Below, piece after piece: positions 18,456-27,266 of a stretch of 64,000 bases of DNA. A program made the translations under genes and the position numbers. Numbering within the stretch: the first letter of the stretch is position 1; each line of letters begins with the position of its first letter. The DNA comes from Woeseiaceae bacterium (GTDB lineage Bacteria; Pseudomonadota; Gammaproteobacteria; Steroidobacterales; Woeseiaceae): contig JAJFKU010000029.1 of NCBI GenBank assembly GCA_021773035.1, forward strand, positions 62,001 to 126,000, read 5' to 3'. The notes beneath the pieces are model-generated. The model did not search any database, was not told where the DNA came from, and was given only the letters and a program-made list of their open reading frames with translations.

Positions 18456-18788
18456 TTAGTCGAACTCCACCCACGTAGTTTTCAGTTCCGTGTAGTCGTT
18501 GAGTGCATGCAGCGACTTGTCGCGACCATTGCCGCTTTGTTTAAAGCCGCCGAATGGCACCGTGATGTCTCCACCGAAATAGTTGTTGATACCCATCGTT
18601 CCGACACGCACCGCTGACGGCACATCGACTCCGGTGGTATCGCTGATCGGCTTACCGACATCCAGACACTCAAGCAACGCGATCTCGTCAGCGTGCTCTT
18701 CGATCAGTTCGGCCCAGCGAACCAGAACCCCTTTACGGTCCGCCGGCGCCATCGCCGAACTTACGCCAATCCTGTTCGGTTTTATCAA
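18456..18788 (-). pseudogene. Aldehyde dehydrogenase (PuuC-like) relic, internally deleted
   Basis: Open frame of 110 codons joining two distant parts of an aldehyde dehydrogenase. An early segment (MAPADRKGVLVRWAELIEEHADEIALLE, DVGKPISD) runs directly into the extreme C-terminus (GDITVPFGGFKQSGNGRDKSLHALNDYTELKTTW). Family members are about 490 residues; the NAD site, catalytic Glu and catalytic Cys are all missing, as are the first roughly 90 residues. The join is in frame. The C-terminal signature fits gamma-glutamyl-aminobutyraldehyde dehydrogenases, matching the adjacent PuuB-like gene. Confidence 0.85.
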
Positions 18789-18818
18789 GCATGGCTTATC
18801 CTTATGAATACACGGCGA

Positions 18819-20744
18819 TCAGCCGAGTTCAGAGACTGCCCGATAAGCCTGCTCCACCGCAACATTCAGAGTGGCATCTGCACCGGCGTCGGCGTTGGCG
18901 ATCGTGATTCGCCCGAAAGGCTGACGCCCCTGGACATGGGGATAGCGCGCATCGTCCCAGTCGTCGTAATAAGCCTCGTTGAGAAAATCGTAAGCATAGG
19001 TGTAACCGTGTGCCCACCGATTCACCGTGATGGCCTCGATGTCCTTCGCAGGATCGAAACCACCTTCCGACAGGCTGGCGGTCAGCTGCTCGCGTACACT
19101 CCGCTCTATCGTCTCAAACGATGTCGACAGCAGTTCGTGCCGGCCGAGTCGATGTTGTTCGCGATTGCTCAAGCCCTGATTGGGTCGATGTAAAAATCGC
19201 TCCATGTGCACGATCACCGGTTCATCCGGGCTCTCCGTAAAACGGTAGTCGCCGAGGCTGACCGGAAAGTCGAGCAACGCGTTGATGTGATAACTCCCCG
19301 GCGCCATGAATGCCCCGACGCCAAGCCGGTGCCACGCCTGCCAGTTGCGAAGGGCTACATTGGTATACAGGATAGGGGCCTTGACCTGACCGGCCAGCGC
19401 CTTGCGCTGGGCTTCGGGCAGTTCCGGACACAGGGCGGGAATCATCGCGTTGTAACAGGCCATGACGCAGTTTTTTGCCTGCACCTGATACGCCTTGCCC
19501 TGCTGCACATAGCTCAGCTGCACACGTTTCGCCTTATCCGGGTGACCGTCGTGCCGGGCTTTGATCACCGTACTGTTAAGGCGTAATCGCACGTTCGACG
19601 CCGGGTCGTCGAGTTTGCCGTAGTCGAACTGCGCCGTGACGATATCCTCCATCGACGTACCCGGCGCGACCGCGGGAATCATGTTGCGAACCAGCAGCCG
19701 TGCAATCGACGCATTGCCATCCGGAAAATGATGGATGTACGGATCCTCATCGTCATCTTTCTCAAGGCCGGCCGCTCGACCGCCGGGAAGACCCGAGTAG
19801 ATGATCGCATCACCGGCCATCGTGGCATCCAGTCCCAGGCAGGAGTCCGTCGTCAGGCCCTCCAGCGCCTTGAACACGTCCGGCTCGGTGATGCCAACGT
19901 GCCGCTCGAGGAAATCCCGGTAGCTCATCGAATAGAGGTAGTCCTCTTTCAGCCTCTCCGGCACGTCCGGAATCTGGTCTTCGTCCAATGTCAGCAAACG
20001 CAGCATTTCGCCACGGGCAGCATCGGACAACGGCATCGCCTGTACGGCCTCTTCCGCACTTAACGATGACGGCGCTAGCGGCAGGTAGCCGCCCAGGCCG
20101 GCCATATCGAAACGGACCAGTTTGTCTGCGCCCCAGTTTTCGCGATTGAAGAACACGCCGCCGGCCAGATTGTTGCGCCGCAAAAACTCCTGGTCGTAAG
20201 CCGTATCGAATCGATTCAGATCGACCCCGAGTTCACGCAACAGTTTCTTCACAACCCTGGAGTATCCGGATGGCGATTCCAGCGTCTGGCTGCCGCCGTA
20301 GCCGAGGACGGTGCGCCCGCCCGACTCGAATTCGTTGCGTTTGGCGTGACCACCGAAGTCGTCGTGATTGTCCAGGATCAGAATGCGGGCATCGGGCTGT
20401 TGCCGACGATAAAAATGCGCGGCGGACAGTCCACTGATACCGGCACCGACCACCACGAGGTCGTAGACGGTTGAGTCCGTGCGACGCTCCGGGCCCCAAT
20501 CGCTTCTGCCCTCACGAGCCAGCGCATGCGCCACCTCGAAAGAACCGGTATGACTCCCGCGCAAACCCGTCAACGCGGGTGGATACAAAAAGGGGTCAGA
20601 GCCCTTCTTCTCCAGTGCCAGAATCTCGTTTGCGAGCGTTGTACCAGGCACCAGCGGCGCCGTTGATGCGGCACCGAGCCCGTACAGAAAGTCACGCCGG
20701 GTGATATCCCGGCCCATGCCAAGTTCGCGGTCGCGTTGTTTCAT
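18819..20744 (-). CDS. Tat-exported FAD-dependent amine oxidoreductase, spermidine dehydrogenase-like
   Basis: A 641-residue flavoprotein. A twin-arginine signal (TRRDFLYGLGA, 15-25) sends the folded enzyme to the periplasm. The dinucleotide fold DLVVVGAGISGLSAAHFY covers about 95-112, followed by an NAD(P)-binding-8-like ILDNHDDFGGHAKRNEF segment. Layout and motifs resemble SpdH-type spermidine dehydrogenases. With the PuuB-like oxidase and PuuC relic nearby, a polyamine role is plausible. The neighbour downstream (lower coordinates) is the dehydrogenase relic. Substrate assignment is inference. Confidence 0.75.
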   Translation of the reverse strand: MKQRDRELGMGRDITRRDFLYGLGAASTAPLVPGTTLANEILALEKKGSDPFLYPPALTGLRGSHTGSFEVAHALAREGRSDWGPERRTDSTVYDLVVVGAGISGLSAAHFYRRQQPDARILILDNHDDFGGHAKRNEFESGGRTVLGYGGSQTLESPSGYSRVVKKLLRELGVDLNRFDTAYDQEFLRRNNLAGGVFFNRENWGADKLVRFDMAGLGGYLPLAPSSLSAEEAVQAMPLSDAARGEMLRLLTLDEDQIPDVPERLKEDYLYSMSYRDFLERHVGITEPDVFKALEGLTTDSCLGLDATMAGDAIIYSGLPGGRAAGLEKDDDEDPYIHHFPDGNASIARLLVRNMIPAVAPGTSMEDIVTAQFDYGKLDDPASNVRLRLNSTVIKARHDGHPDKAKRVQLSYVQQGKAYQVQAKNCVMACYNAMIPALCPELPEAQRKALAGQVKAPILYTNVALRNWQAWHRLGVGAFMAPGSYHINALLDFPVSLGDYRFTESPDEPVIVHMERFLHRPNQGLSNREQHRLGRHELLSTSFETIERSVREQLTASLSEGGFDPAKDIEAITVNRWAHGYTYAYDFLNEAYYDDWDDARYPHVQGRQPFGRITIANADAGADATLNVAVEQAYRAVSELG

Positions 20745-20766
20745 GTTAGCTCGCTGGCGTATGAAC

Positions 20767-21111
20767 CTATGTGATGATCATATAGACCTTACGGACCGTT
20801 TCCAAAACCTCGGCGGTACCCTGCCAGCCTTTAGGAAACATCCAGCTGTCACCGGCCTTGATCCCGGTCACCTTGCCGGAGGCAGACGTCAGCACCCAGT
20901 GCCCTTTCAGCAGGTGGCAGAATTCGGTAATGTCGAGGTCTAACTGCAGTTTTCCGGGAGCGCACTCCCAGGTACCGGCGATCATGTTTCCCTGCTCGAA
21001 AAAGCCAGCATCCGTTTGCAGCGGAAGTTCGCCGACAGGCTCGCCGAATGACTCGGTTTGAACAAGGTCGGTAAGTTCTGCACATTGATGTTGCACACTG
21101 ATTTCGGGCAT
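20767..21111 (-). CDS. Small cupin-domain protein (DUF861-like)
   Basis: A 114-residue single-domain cupin. The start is the ATG at 21111 (MPEISVQHQC) with an agagga RBS at 8 nt spacing, not the upstream methionine. The core AGTWECAPGKLQLDLDITEFCHLLKGHWVLT and GDSWMFPKGWQGT matches ureidoglycine-aminohydrolase-type cupins. It is probably transcribed ahead of the spermidine-dehydrogenase-like gene, whose start is 22 nt away. Function unknown. Confidence 0.8.
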   Translation of the reverse strand: MPEISVQHQCAELTDLVQTESFGEPVGELPLQTDAGFFEQGNMIAGTWECAPGKLQLDLDITEFCHLLKGHWVLTSASGKVTGIKAGDSWMFPKGWQGTAEVLETVRKVYMIIT

Positions 21112-21192
21112 TTGCTGTTTCCTCTGCGACAGTCTGGAACAGAGTCTCAGCCGCACAACCGGCCGGGGCAACCTCGCCTATACGCATAGGTT

Positions 21193-21639
21193 CTAGTCGC
21201 GGCTTCGCTCCCCAAACGCTGCCTGCATCTGGAAGTAGGTAAACGACGCGGACCAGGTAATGAGTGAAAGGCCAACTAACGCCTCTGTTGCAGTTATCAG
21301 CCTGAACCCGCCACTGGGCACCATGTCACCGAATCCGACGGTGGTATAGACCATCGCGGAGTAATACACAGAATCAAACGGCGAAGTGCCACCCATAAGC
21401 TCCAGGTGGATCTGCCCGAACTCCGGGTAGCTACCCAACAACGCGTAGGCGCCTGCGTAAAACCAGATTTCGATTATGTGGGCCAACAACAGGCCAATCA
21501 TGGTTGCCAGCAATCGCCGACGGTGAGAACCGAAAGACTCAACCACCCGATCGAGGAAGCAAAGACATTCATAGTGAAACAGAACCGATGCGCCGGCCAG
21601 CACTACGGTAATGGCAATTATCATCGTCAAAAAGAACAT
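21193..21639 (-). CDS. Two-helix potassium channel-like protein
   Basis: A 148-residue membrane protein. After an N-terminal hydrophobic helix and a second at about 44-66, the pore loop carries the filter TTVGFGD (99-105), followed by a last helix (about 113-135). This is the pore architecture of Ion_trans_2 potassium channels, without any cytosolic regulatory domain. The ATG overlaps the preceding gene by 13 nt, so it is the last gene of the MarC operon. Confidence 0.88.
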   Translation of the reverse strand: MFFLTMIIAITVVLAGASVLFHYECLCFLDRVVESFGSHRRRLLATMIGLLLAHIIEIWFYAGAYALLGSYPEFGQIHLELMGGTSPFDSVYYSAMVYTTVGFGDMVPSGGFRLITATEALVGLSLITWSASFTYFQMQAAFGERSRD

Positions 21640-22160
21640 TCAAGCCCCTTCTCTTTTACTCTGGCCAGGAGCGGAGCGATGAACCCGGTGAAATCATCCG
21701 GGTGGAAGTTCTCCCCCGCGTTGGCTTCGAGCCAGGCAAGGAATTCACAATCTTTTTTATCGCCGAAAGCGATGATCGCCTTCAGATACCGCTTCGCGAC
21801 AATCAGGTCGAAGTCGCCGGACTCGACGCTCTTCCAACCCCGCATGATATCTAGCGATCCGGAATTGCCGGCCTCGCGCATCGCATGCGCAATGGTCAAC
21901 TTGAGCGTGGGGTCGGTGCTTTTGAGGACAGTACTGACAACGAAGTCAGAAGCGGCGGGATCGTTTATTGCGCTTAGCGATTTGAGAACCCATACCGAAT
22001 AGCCCTCCGACGTACTCCGGTGATACTCGCTTATTAGCCAGTCCACCTGTGTTGTGCCGGCGGGTTTTTCCGGAAGCGCCAACTGTTCCGAATTCGCTGT
22101 CGTTTCAGACGCAGGAATCGGCAGCAACAAAACCAGTATTAGTAAACTCTGCGGCTTCAC
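21627..22160 (-). CDS. Exported helical-repeat-like protein
   Basis: The start is the GTG at 22160, which overlaps the MarC stop as GTGA and has GGAG at 5 nt spacing; this removes about 46 spurious upstream residues. The 177-residue product starts with a signal peptide (MKPQSLLILVLLLPIPASETTA). The rest is helical with a HEAT-like flavour (STVLKSTDPTLKLTIAHAMREAGNSGSLDIM). No catalytic motif seen. Function unknown. Confidence 0.75.
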   Translation of the reverse strand: MKPQSLLILVLLLPIPASETTANSEQLALPEKPAGTTQVDWLISEYHRSTSEGYSVWVLKSLSAINDPAASDFVVSTVLKSTDPTLKLTIAHAMREAGNSGSLDIMRGWKSVESGDFDLIVAKRYLKAIIAFGDKKDCEFLAWLEANAGENFHPDDFTGFIAPLLARVKEKGLECSF

Positions 22161-22801
22161 CCCATCTCCGCTCCCGATAATACGAACTCCATACCGATAC
22201 AGATCAGCAGGAATCCCATCAGTTTTGTCGTCGCATCGATTCCATTCTTGCCCAGAAAACGAACGACAGCTCCGGAACTCCACAGCACCAGCCAGCAAAT
22301 AAACGAAGAAAGCAGAATGCCGACAGCAACCACGGAATATCCCGCCAATTTGTGAGCAAGCAACTCCTGTTCCGACACCTTTGCAGCCATCCCGAGGACG
22401 ACGGAAATCGAACCCGGTCCGGCGAGCATCGGCAGTGCGAGCGGGGTAAACGCCAGGCTTCGCGGGTCCCGGTTACTGCTCGTTGTCGGCGCACTGGCAT
22501 GGACTTCAGGCGGAAACAGCATACGAAAACCCATGTAGGCAATAACCAGGCCGCCGGCGATTCTGAGCGACTGCAGGCTGATCCCGAAAAACTGCATGAT
22601 CATCGTACCGAGCAGCAGGAACACCAGCAGCAGTCCCGACATGTAAGCACAGGCGAGCGTGGCCGTCTGACGCCGCTCATCGCCCGTCACGTGCGAGGTC
22701 ATCGCAATGAAGGCCGGTGCCGTACTGAATGGATTGACGATCGGGACGATGCCGACAACGACCATAGTCACATACCCAAGGAGGTTCCCGACAAGCTCCA
22801 T
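22157..22801 (-). CDS. MarC/NAAT family membrane protein
   Basis: A 214-residue protein with six hydrophobic helices and the family segments VGIVPIVNPFSTAPAF (N-terminal) and LALPMLAGPGSISVV (middle). MarC proteins are inner-membrane proteins once linked to multidrug resistance, and their true transport role is unsettled. First gene of a tightly overlapping three-gene operon with an exported protein and a K+ channel. Confidence 0.93.
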   Translation of the reverse strand: MELVGNLLGYVTMVVVGIVPIVNPFSTAPAFIAMTSHVTGDERRQTATLACAYMSGLLLVFLLLGTMIMQFFGISLQSLRIAGGLVIAYMGFRMLFPPEVHASAPTTSSNRDPRSLAFTPLALPMLAGPGSISVVLGMAAKVSEQELLAHKLAGYSVVAVGILLSSFICWLVLWSSGAVVRFLGKNGIDATTKLMGFLLICIGMEFVLSGAEMG

Positions 22802-23171
22802 TTAAGCCCCACGAAAGACAGATGTTTGCGGTGTCCGGTTTTGCCCACCGGTCGAATTCTTGCCACCAGCATAGCAGCTGTCTCTTGTTGGACAGAGCTT
22901 AAAAGCTTCGAAACGAATTTCCCGGGTACGGCATTTCGTCCAGACCGTTGCTGCACCGTTGCCGATACCAATACTTTGCAAAATATGATTGCAATTATTA
23001 CTTGTTTTTCAAAAATTTATGGAATTTTTCTAGATTTAACAAGAACTTTTGAGCTTCAATGTAGAACCGGATATGCGATGCAGGCCACAATAAAGTACGG
23101 CATACTCCTATCAGAGCTGTCAATGGTCGGAATGTCAGCCGCAACCCAATAAGAATAAACAAGGAATGACC
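22802..23171. other. Intergenic, AT-rich in the middle
   Basis: Divergent gap between MarC and the next plus-strand gene; it must hold both promoters. The stretch 22980-23050 is strongly AT-rich. I see no gene, repeat or clear dyad. Confidence 0.4.
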
Positions 23172-24431
23172 ATGCCAAAATTGCCTGACGAGATGTTCGA
23201 CGAGCAAGGCCGGTTCAAGTTCCTGGGTGAGGCAATAATTTCGCTGGGCTCAGCGGCATTCGGCGCAATCGTCGGCGCAATACTGATTGTTGTGGTCGGC
23301 GAGGGAATCGCAGCATTTGAGAGGAGCGTAATTTCGCTGCTGTCCGCTATCCTGCTCTTCCTGATATTGTTCATGTTCAAGATAAAGCGGGATCTCACGT
23401 GGAAGGTTGATAAGATCTCCGGCGAAGTCCTGCGCGTCCTGGGGCCACAGAGTTGGACTCAATTTCAGACGCGTGCCACGCATTTCGCGATAGAAAAACA
23501 GATTCTTTGTGACAGGCTGGTGTTCAAGCACTTGCCGGATGTCATCAAAAGTTGCTACCTGGATTTCAAGGCCAGAGAAGGGACTGCGCCGAGCGGGGTC
23601 GATATCATCATCGACTCGGGCACCACCCTGACACCCTGCTTCTCCGGACTGAAGCGTCACGGCATATCACTTGAGTACCGACAGGAGCTGCTTCTGGCGC
23701 AGGAAAAGATCCAGAAATGTCCACGAACAGACCCGGATTTCGTAGACCCTGTGATCGTTCACACCAATAGCATGTCAGGGGTCGCTGAATTCAATCTCGG
23801 GGCACCGACCAGCCTGATGAAGGAGACAAGCCTGGTGCTGATCGGGGGCAATCCGTTGGGTCGCTATCGCGCGACGACGGGTGGCGTATCATTGAAGTAC
23901 TTATCGGCTGTCAAGAAGACCGCCGAGTTAGAAGGCCGGTTGGTTGTATCCGTCCTGACTGCGAACTGGATACTGATCGGGGGCGGTTACGATGAAATGC
24001 ACCTGTGTGCCCGTGGGCGGGGTCACCTGGGATTCAAGAAAAAGGCCGCAGAGAGTTCCAACGCGATCATCCTGGTCTCACCGCTCGGCAAATTACTGAA
24101 AACAAGCTCGGTCAACACTCTCAATGACGTGCCAGTGATAAAGGACAACCCCTACAAAGTGCTTCGTCTGCAACCCGAGCAGGAACGAGACGTTTACCTG
24201 CTGACGAGCTTTCGAACCAGCCAGTCAGAGTTTCTGCGTTATCACTCGAAGTACATCCTGCAGCAAAATGTGGAAAAACAAGACAAGGACTATGAGCTTC
24301 TTGGCGTGAAGGGCGCCGCCATCGAGGATGAGGAATTACAATATTCGCCTGGTGGTGATCTGACCGTAAACCGGAAAGTCGAGGTCCCCCATCCCTGGCT
24401 CGATGAGTATTTGTATTTACTCTCCAAGTAG
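23172..24431 (+). CDS. Membrane-anchored protein with DeoR-sensor-like domain
   Basis: The second ATG (23172) is preferred because AAGGA lies 7 nt upstream; the first ATG abuts it. The 419-residue product has two N-terminal membrane helices (about 18-45 and 51-70). Its large soluble part contains IIIDSGTTLTPCF, VIVHTNSMSG, LVLIGGNPLGRYRATTGGVSLKYL and LTANWI. That order (xDxGTT, then TNS, then hxGGxxxxx-TG) is the layout of the ISOCOT sugar-phosphate-binding fold in DeoR-type repressors, yet no helix-turn-helix is present. It could be a sensor or enzyme fixed to the membrane. Specific function unknown. Confidence 0.7.
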   Translation: MPKLPDEMFDEQGRFKFLGEAIISLGSAAFGAIVGAILIVVVGEGIAAFERSVISLLSAILLFLILFMFKIKRDLTWKVDKISGEVLRVLGPQSWTQFQTRATHFAIEKQILCDRLVFKHLPDVIKSCYLDFKAREGTAPSGVDIIIDSGTTLTPCFSGLKRHGISLEYRQELLLAQEKIQKCPRTDPDFVDPVIVHTNSMSGVAEFNLGAPTSLMKETSLVLIGGNPLGRYRATTGGVSLKYLSAVKKTAELEGRLVVSVLTANWILIGGGYDEMHLCARGRGHLGFKKKAAESSNAIILVSPLGKLLKTSSVNTLNDVPVIKDNPYKVLRLQPEQERDVYLLTSFRTSQSEFLRYHSKYILQQNVEKQDKDYELLGVKGAAIEDEELQYSPGGDLTVNRKVEVPHPWLDEYLYLLSK

Positions 24432-24449
24432 AAAGTTCGGGGTCCGTAC

Positions 24450-24890
24450 TTACCAGTTCCAACTTTCGAATTTTGCGTCGAACTCGTAGCCGATTTCACA
24501 CATGCGCAACACCCATTCGGCCAGAGAATCTTCATCGACCTTTATCGACGGACTGCTTCCCTCGACTGAATGGAGAAGAATTTCATCGTCGAATATTGCG
24601 CCGTATCCTACAAGGTATCCTTGTTTTGCCAATTCCAAGGTCAGTTCTCGTGCGGCTAACTCACTTTCCGTATAGAAGTACACTTCGAACGACGACTTTT
24701 CGTCTGCCGTAATTCCGAGCGAGCGGAGCTTGGCAACTTGCTGGGGTATCCGCGCGAGCTTGACCCGAATATTTGTTTCATGCGTAGAACCGCTAACGAA
24801 GACGGCTTCTTCTTGCAGACAGTCATTGATTCTTGAACATGAAGCCAGGCAGAGGAGCGAAGTGAGGAACAGAAATAGAAGGCACCTCAT
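24450..24890 (-). CDS. Lipoprotein with RraB-like domain
   Basis: A 146-residue lipoprotein: signal peptide ending in the lipobox LASC (Cys18). The C-terminal half (FEVYFYTESELAARELTLELAKQGY, then DEDSLAEWVLRMCEIGYEFDAKFESW) resembles the RNase-E-inhibitor RraB fold, but it is exported, so it cannot inhibit RNase E. Its ATG overlaps the stop of the upstream gene by 4 nt, making it the third gene of the toxin-like operon. A periplasmic immunity or accessory role is inferred. Confidence 0.7.
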   Translation of the reverse strand: MRCLLFLFLTSLLCLASCSRINDCLQEEAVFVSGSTHETNIRVKLARIPQQVAKLRSLGITADEKSSFEVYFYTESELAARELTLELAKQGYLVGYGAIFDDEILLHSVEGSSPSIKVDEDSLAEWVLRMCEIGYEFDAKFESWNW

Positions 24891-25192
24891 CTGGCAGGGT
24901 TATCATTCACCGGCAAGTATGGAATTTCCGTCCTTTCACCCGATACGATATCTTCGGAGAACCTTTTTCCAGGCATGTCATCATCGTATGCGGTAATCGC
25001 ACGTCCGGCATCAGCGAGATACCGGACATACGGATGCTTGTCCACCTCCGCCGCATCGACAATCTCATCGCAGTTATGGGGTGAAGCGTACTTTTTCTCT
25101 AACTGCTCTCGACTATACGCGTAGTGAAACCAGGCACATCCGGCAGAGCCATAGTCGTGAATAATGAGAAATCGTTTCTTTTCTCTAGTCAA
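24887..25192 (-). CDS. Small protein, candidate immunity protein
   Basis: A 101-residue soluble protein without signal or membrane segment (FLIIHDYGSAGCAWFHYAYSREQLEKKY at the N-terminus). It overlaps the end of the toxin-like gene by 8 nt and the following lipoprotein gene by 4 nt. Such tight coupling behind a C-terminal toxin domain is the usual placement of an immunity gene. I do not recognise the family with certainty. Confidence 0.65.
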   Translation of the reverse strand: MTREKKRFLIIHDYGSAGCAWFHYAYSREQLEKKYASPHNCDEIVDAAEVDKHPYVRYLADAGRAITAYDDDMPGKRFSEDIVSGERTEIPYLPVNDNPAR

Positions 25193-27266
25193 ATACGAAG
25201 TCCTCCTCGAAATCCGGCAACATCGGAATAAACCTCAGTGGTCTCGCATCCACCGGCGACTCCGCAATAAACTCGGTTCCTCCTCCCTGCGGGTTGCTGC
25301 CATCGTCGCACAGTTTGGGATCGACCATCTTTACAGTATGTGGAGCAACATTCAACACGTTGACAGCGTACATCCCCACTTTCAATGGCCCGCACAACGC
25401 GAGCTTCTCTCGAGCGAGCTTGTCGGTTGGATAGACAAGCCCTGCAAAGAAAACGTCACCGCCCACGGGCTCTGCAGGTTTGATGATCTCTCCCGAACTA
25501 AGAATGGCTGCGGCACCAGCCGCGTCAGTCACATGATAAAGTAACTTGTTTCGTCGAATTCGTGCGTTTAGGCGATCAGCCGCATCAATCGCCGCAAGAC
25601 CGATAGCGAATCGCCCGAAAAGCCAAAATTTCTTGCGTTTCTTACGACCCGGTTCTGCATCGGGATCATTGGCAGGGTCGACATCCGGTCCGGGGAAAGT
25701 TTCAGGGTCGGTTGGAATCTCAACCGGAACATTTTGTGCACGTGAGAGTATTTGTCCGATCGCAAGCCAATCGCCCAGCGAAATCGTTGTCTCGCCGCCA
25801 ATAAACAAATCACCCATATGTTGCGACATTTCATGTGCGTCCGCACTATAGTTGACATCGTCAAACCCGCCGCCCGGCATGGTTATCGGTGTCCATGTAT
25901 CAACCCACGAAACAAATGTGTAGGAATCGAAACCCGGTAAGAAGATGTAGCCGCAGAAAACGACACACCGCAGTATTTGTGGATCGGTAAGCGCTCCCAG
26001 ATAGGGTTCGAGTTTGTTGGACGCGATCTCGGCTTGCGTGGAATTTCCATGCATGCTGGAAATCCCGTATTGAGCGAGTTCGTCCGCTACCATGTTATGT
26101 ATGTCCGAAGAAATGTAAGCACCAACCGCTTCTGCACTTACTCCGGCAGGAGATATGGCGCTGGATCCTGAAGGATAGGCTTTGCTGGATCCGCTTGAGC
26201 TACCTGTCGGCGCTCCAAGGTAATTATCCAATCCCAAGTCATCCAGGCTTATATCAACATCCAGAACCTTTATTGACTCTGAGAAACAAAGTGGAAATCC
26301 CCATCCGAAATAGCAAGTCTCGATCAGGTAATCAAGGCGGATGTTGTATCCGGGCGTGGGCGGCCTTATCGCATTGGCAAAGTAGTCCGCATCGCCGATC
26401 CACCCCATCATATCGGCGTAGAAAAGTTGAAGCTCATCGTCAAGAGGTGTGATGTGAGCAGGATTCCTTGCAAAATACTCACCGCGAGATATTAGTATTT
26501 GCGCGTTTGTGCCCACGGCGACACCGGACACCACGACATCGGCTACTTCGTCCAGGTTGAAATCGCCGAGTGAGATGGTGACATCCGCCACCGGCCAGGA
26601 TTTTGCTGTTGCCAACTGTGCCACGCTCGGGAAGAAGTTCGAATAGTTCCCGTCGGACAGCTGTCTTAGTAACGACTCTGAAACAATGCCGTTGTCGAGG
26701 TCTCCCGACGTCCTTTCTACGAAGTAATCTACGAGTCCGTCAAAATTGATGTCTCCAGACCTGACTACGTAGCTATATGCCAGCTGGTCTTCTATGTCGT
26801 CGAGCGGCGGAATAACGAAATCGCTGGCTACCGCAACGGGAGTTGTGCTGCTAATCTCTTCCCACTCCTCTTCCTCCGGTTCGCAATCTTCTTCATCGTC
26901 ACACTCGAACTCTTCCCGGTAGCAGCTCGCGAAGGATCGGTAATGATAAAGTCCGCCACTCTTACCCTCAAAATCGACGGAGCCGTTGAAATCGCTGTCA
27001 TCGACCCAGAACCATTGTGCCGAATAGGGAGGCTTCTCCTGCAATTCGGTCTCACATTCATCCCCGCTATAGTCGATCGGATAAGTGATCGTGTAGTTTC
27101 CTGTCGGGCTTGTAGCCGGACCGGTGGGCGCACCGACCGCAAAAGAAACGGCAGGAACAAGCATAAGCAGCAAAACGGGTGTGTAGCTAACAATGCTGTT
27201 CCTGGCAGTCAATGACTTGCCGAAGAGTGATTTCATTTTGATCATCCGAATAAGTTTGTGTGACAT
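25185..27266 (-). CDS. Secreted modular protein with C-terminal ADP-ribosyltransferase-like toxin domain
   Basis: A 693-residue protein with a signal peptide (about 25-43), an acidic N-terminal module, and FG-GAP/VCBS-like calcium-binding style repeats (GDINFDGLVDYFV, GDFNLDEVADVVV). A Ser-rich linker and a basic hinge (GRKKRKKFW) precede the end domain. From about residue 573 the end reads KLLYHVTDAAGAAAILSSGEI ... DVFFAGL ... GGGTEFI, the pattern of HYD1-type ART toxins: LYHxT, a short-helix SGxI, and a late Glu. Two overlapping small genes follow, one a probable immunity gene. ART activity is inferred; the family match is by eye. Confidence 0.7.
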   Translation of the reverse strand: MSHKLIRMIKMKSLFGKSLTARNSIVSYTPVLLLMLVPAVSFAVGAPTGPATSPTGNYTITYPIDYSGDECETELQEKPPYSAQWFWVDDSDFNGSVDFEGKSGGLYHYRSFASCYREEFECDDEEDCEPEEEEWEEISSTTPVAVASDFVIPPLDDIEDQLAYSYVVRSGDINFDGLVDYFVERTSGDLDNGIVSESLLRQLSDGNYSNFFPSVAQLATAKSWPVADVTISLGDFNLDEVADVVVSGVAVGTNAQILISRGEYFARNPAHITPLDDELQLFYADMMGWIGDADYFANAIRPPTPGYNIRLDYLIETCYFGWGFPLCFSESIKVLDVDISLDDLGLDNYLGAPTGSSSGSSKAYPSGSSAISPAGVSAEAVGAYISSDIHNMVADELAQYGISSMHGNSTQAEIASNKLEPYLGALTDPQILRCVVFCGYIFLPGFDSYTFVSWVDTWTPITMPGGGFDDVNYSADAHEMSQHMGDLFIGGETTISLGDWLAIGQILSRAQNVPVEIPTDPETFPGPDVDPANDPDAEPGRKKRKKFWLFGRFAIGLAAIDAADRLNARIRRNKLLYHVTDAAGAAAILSSGEIIKPAEPVGGDVFFAGLVYPTDKLAREKLALCGPLKVGMYAVNVLNVAPHTVKMVDPKLCDDGSNPQGGGTEFIAESPVDARPLRFIPMLPDFEEDFVFD

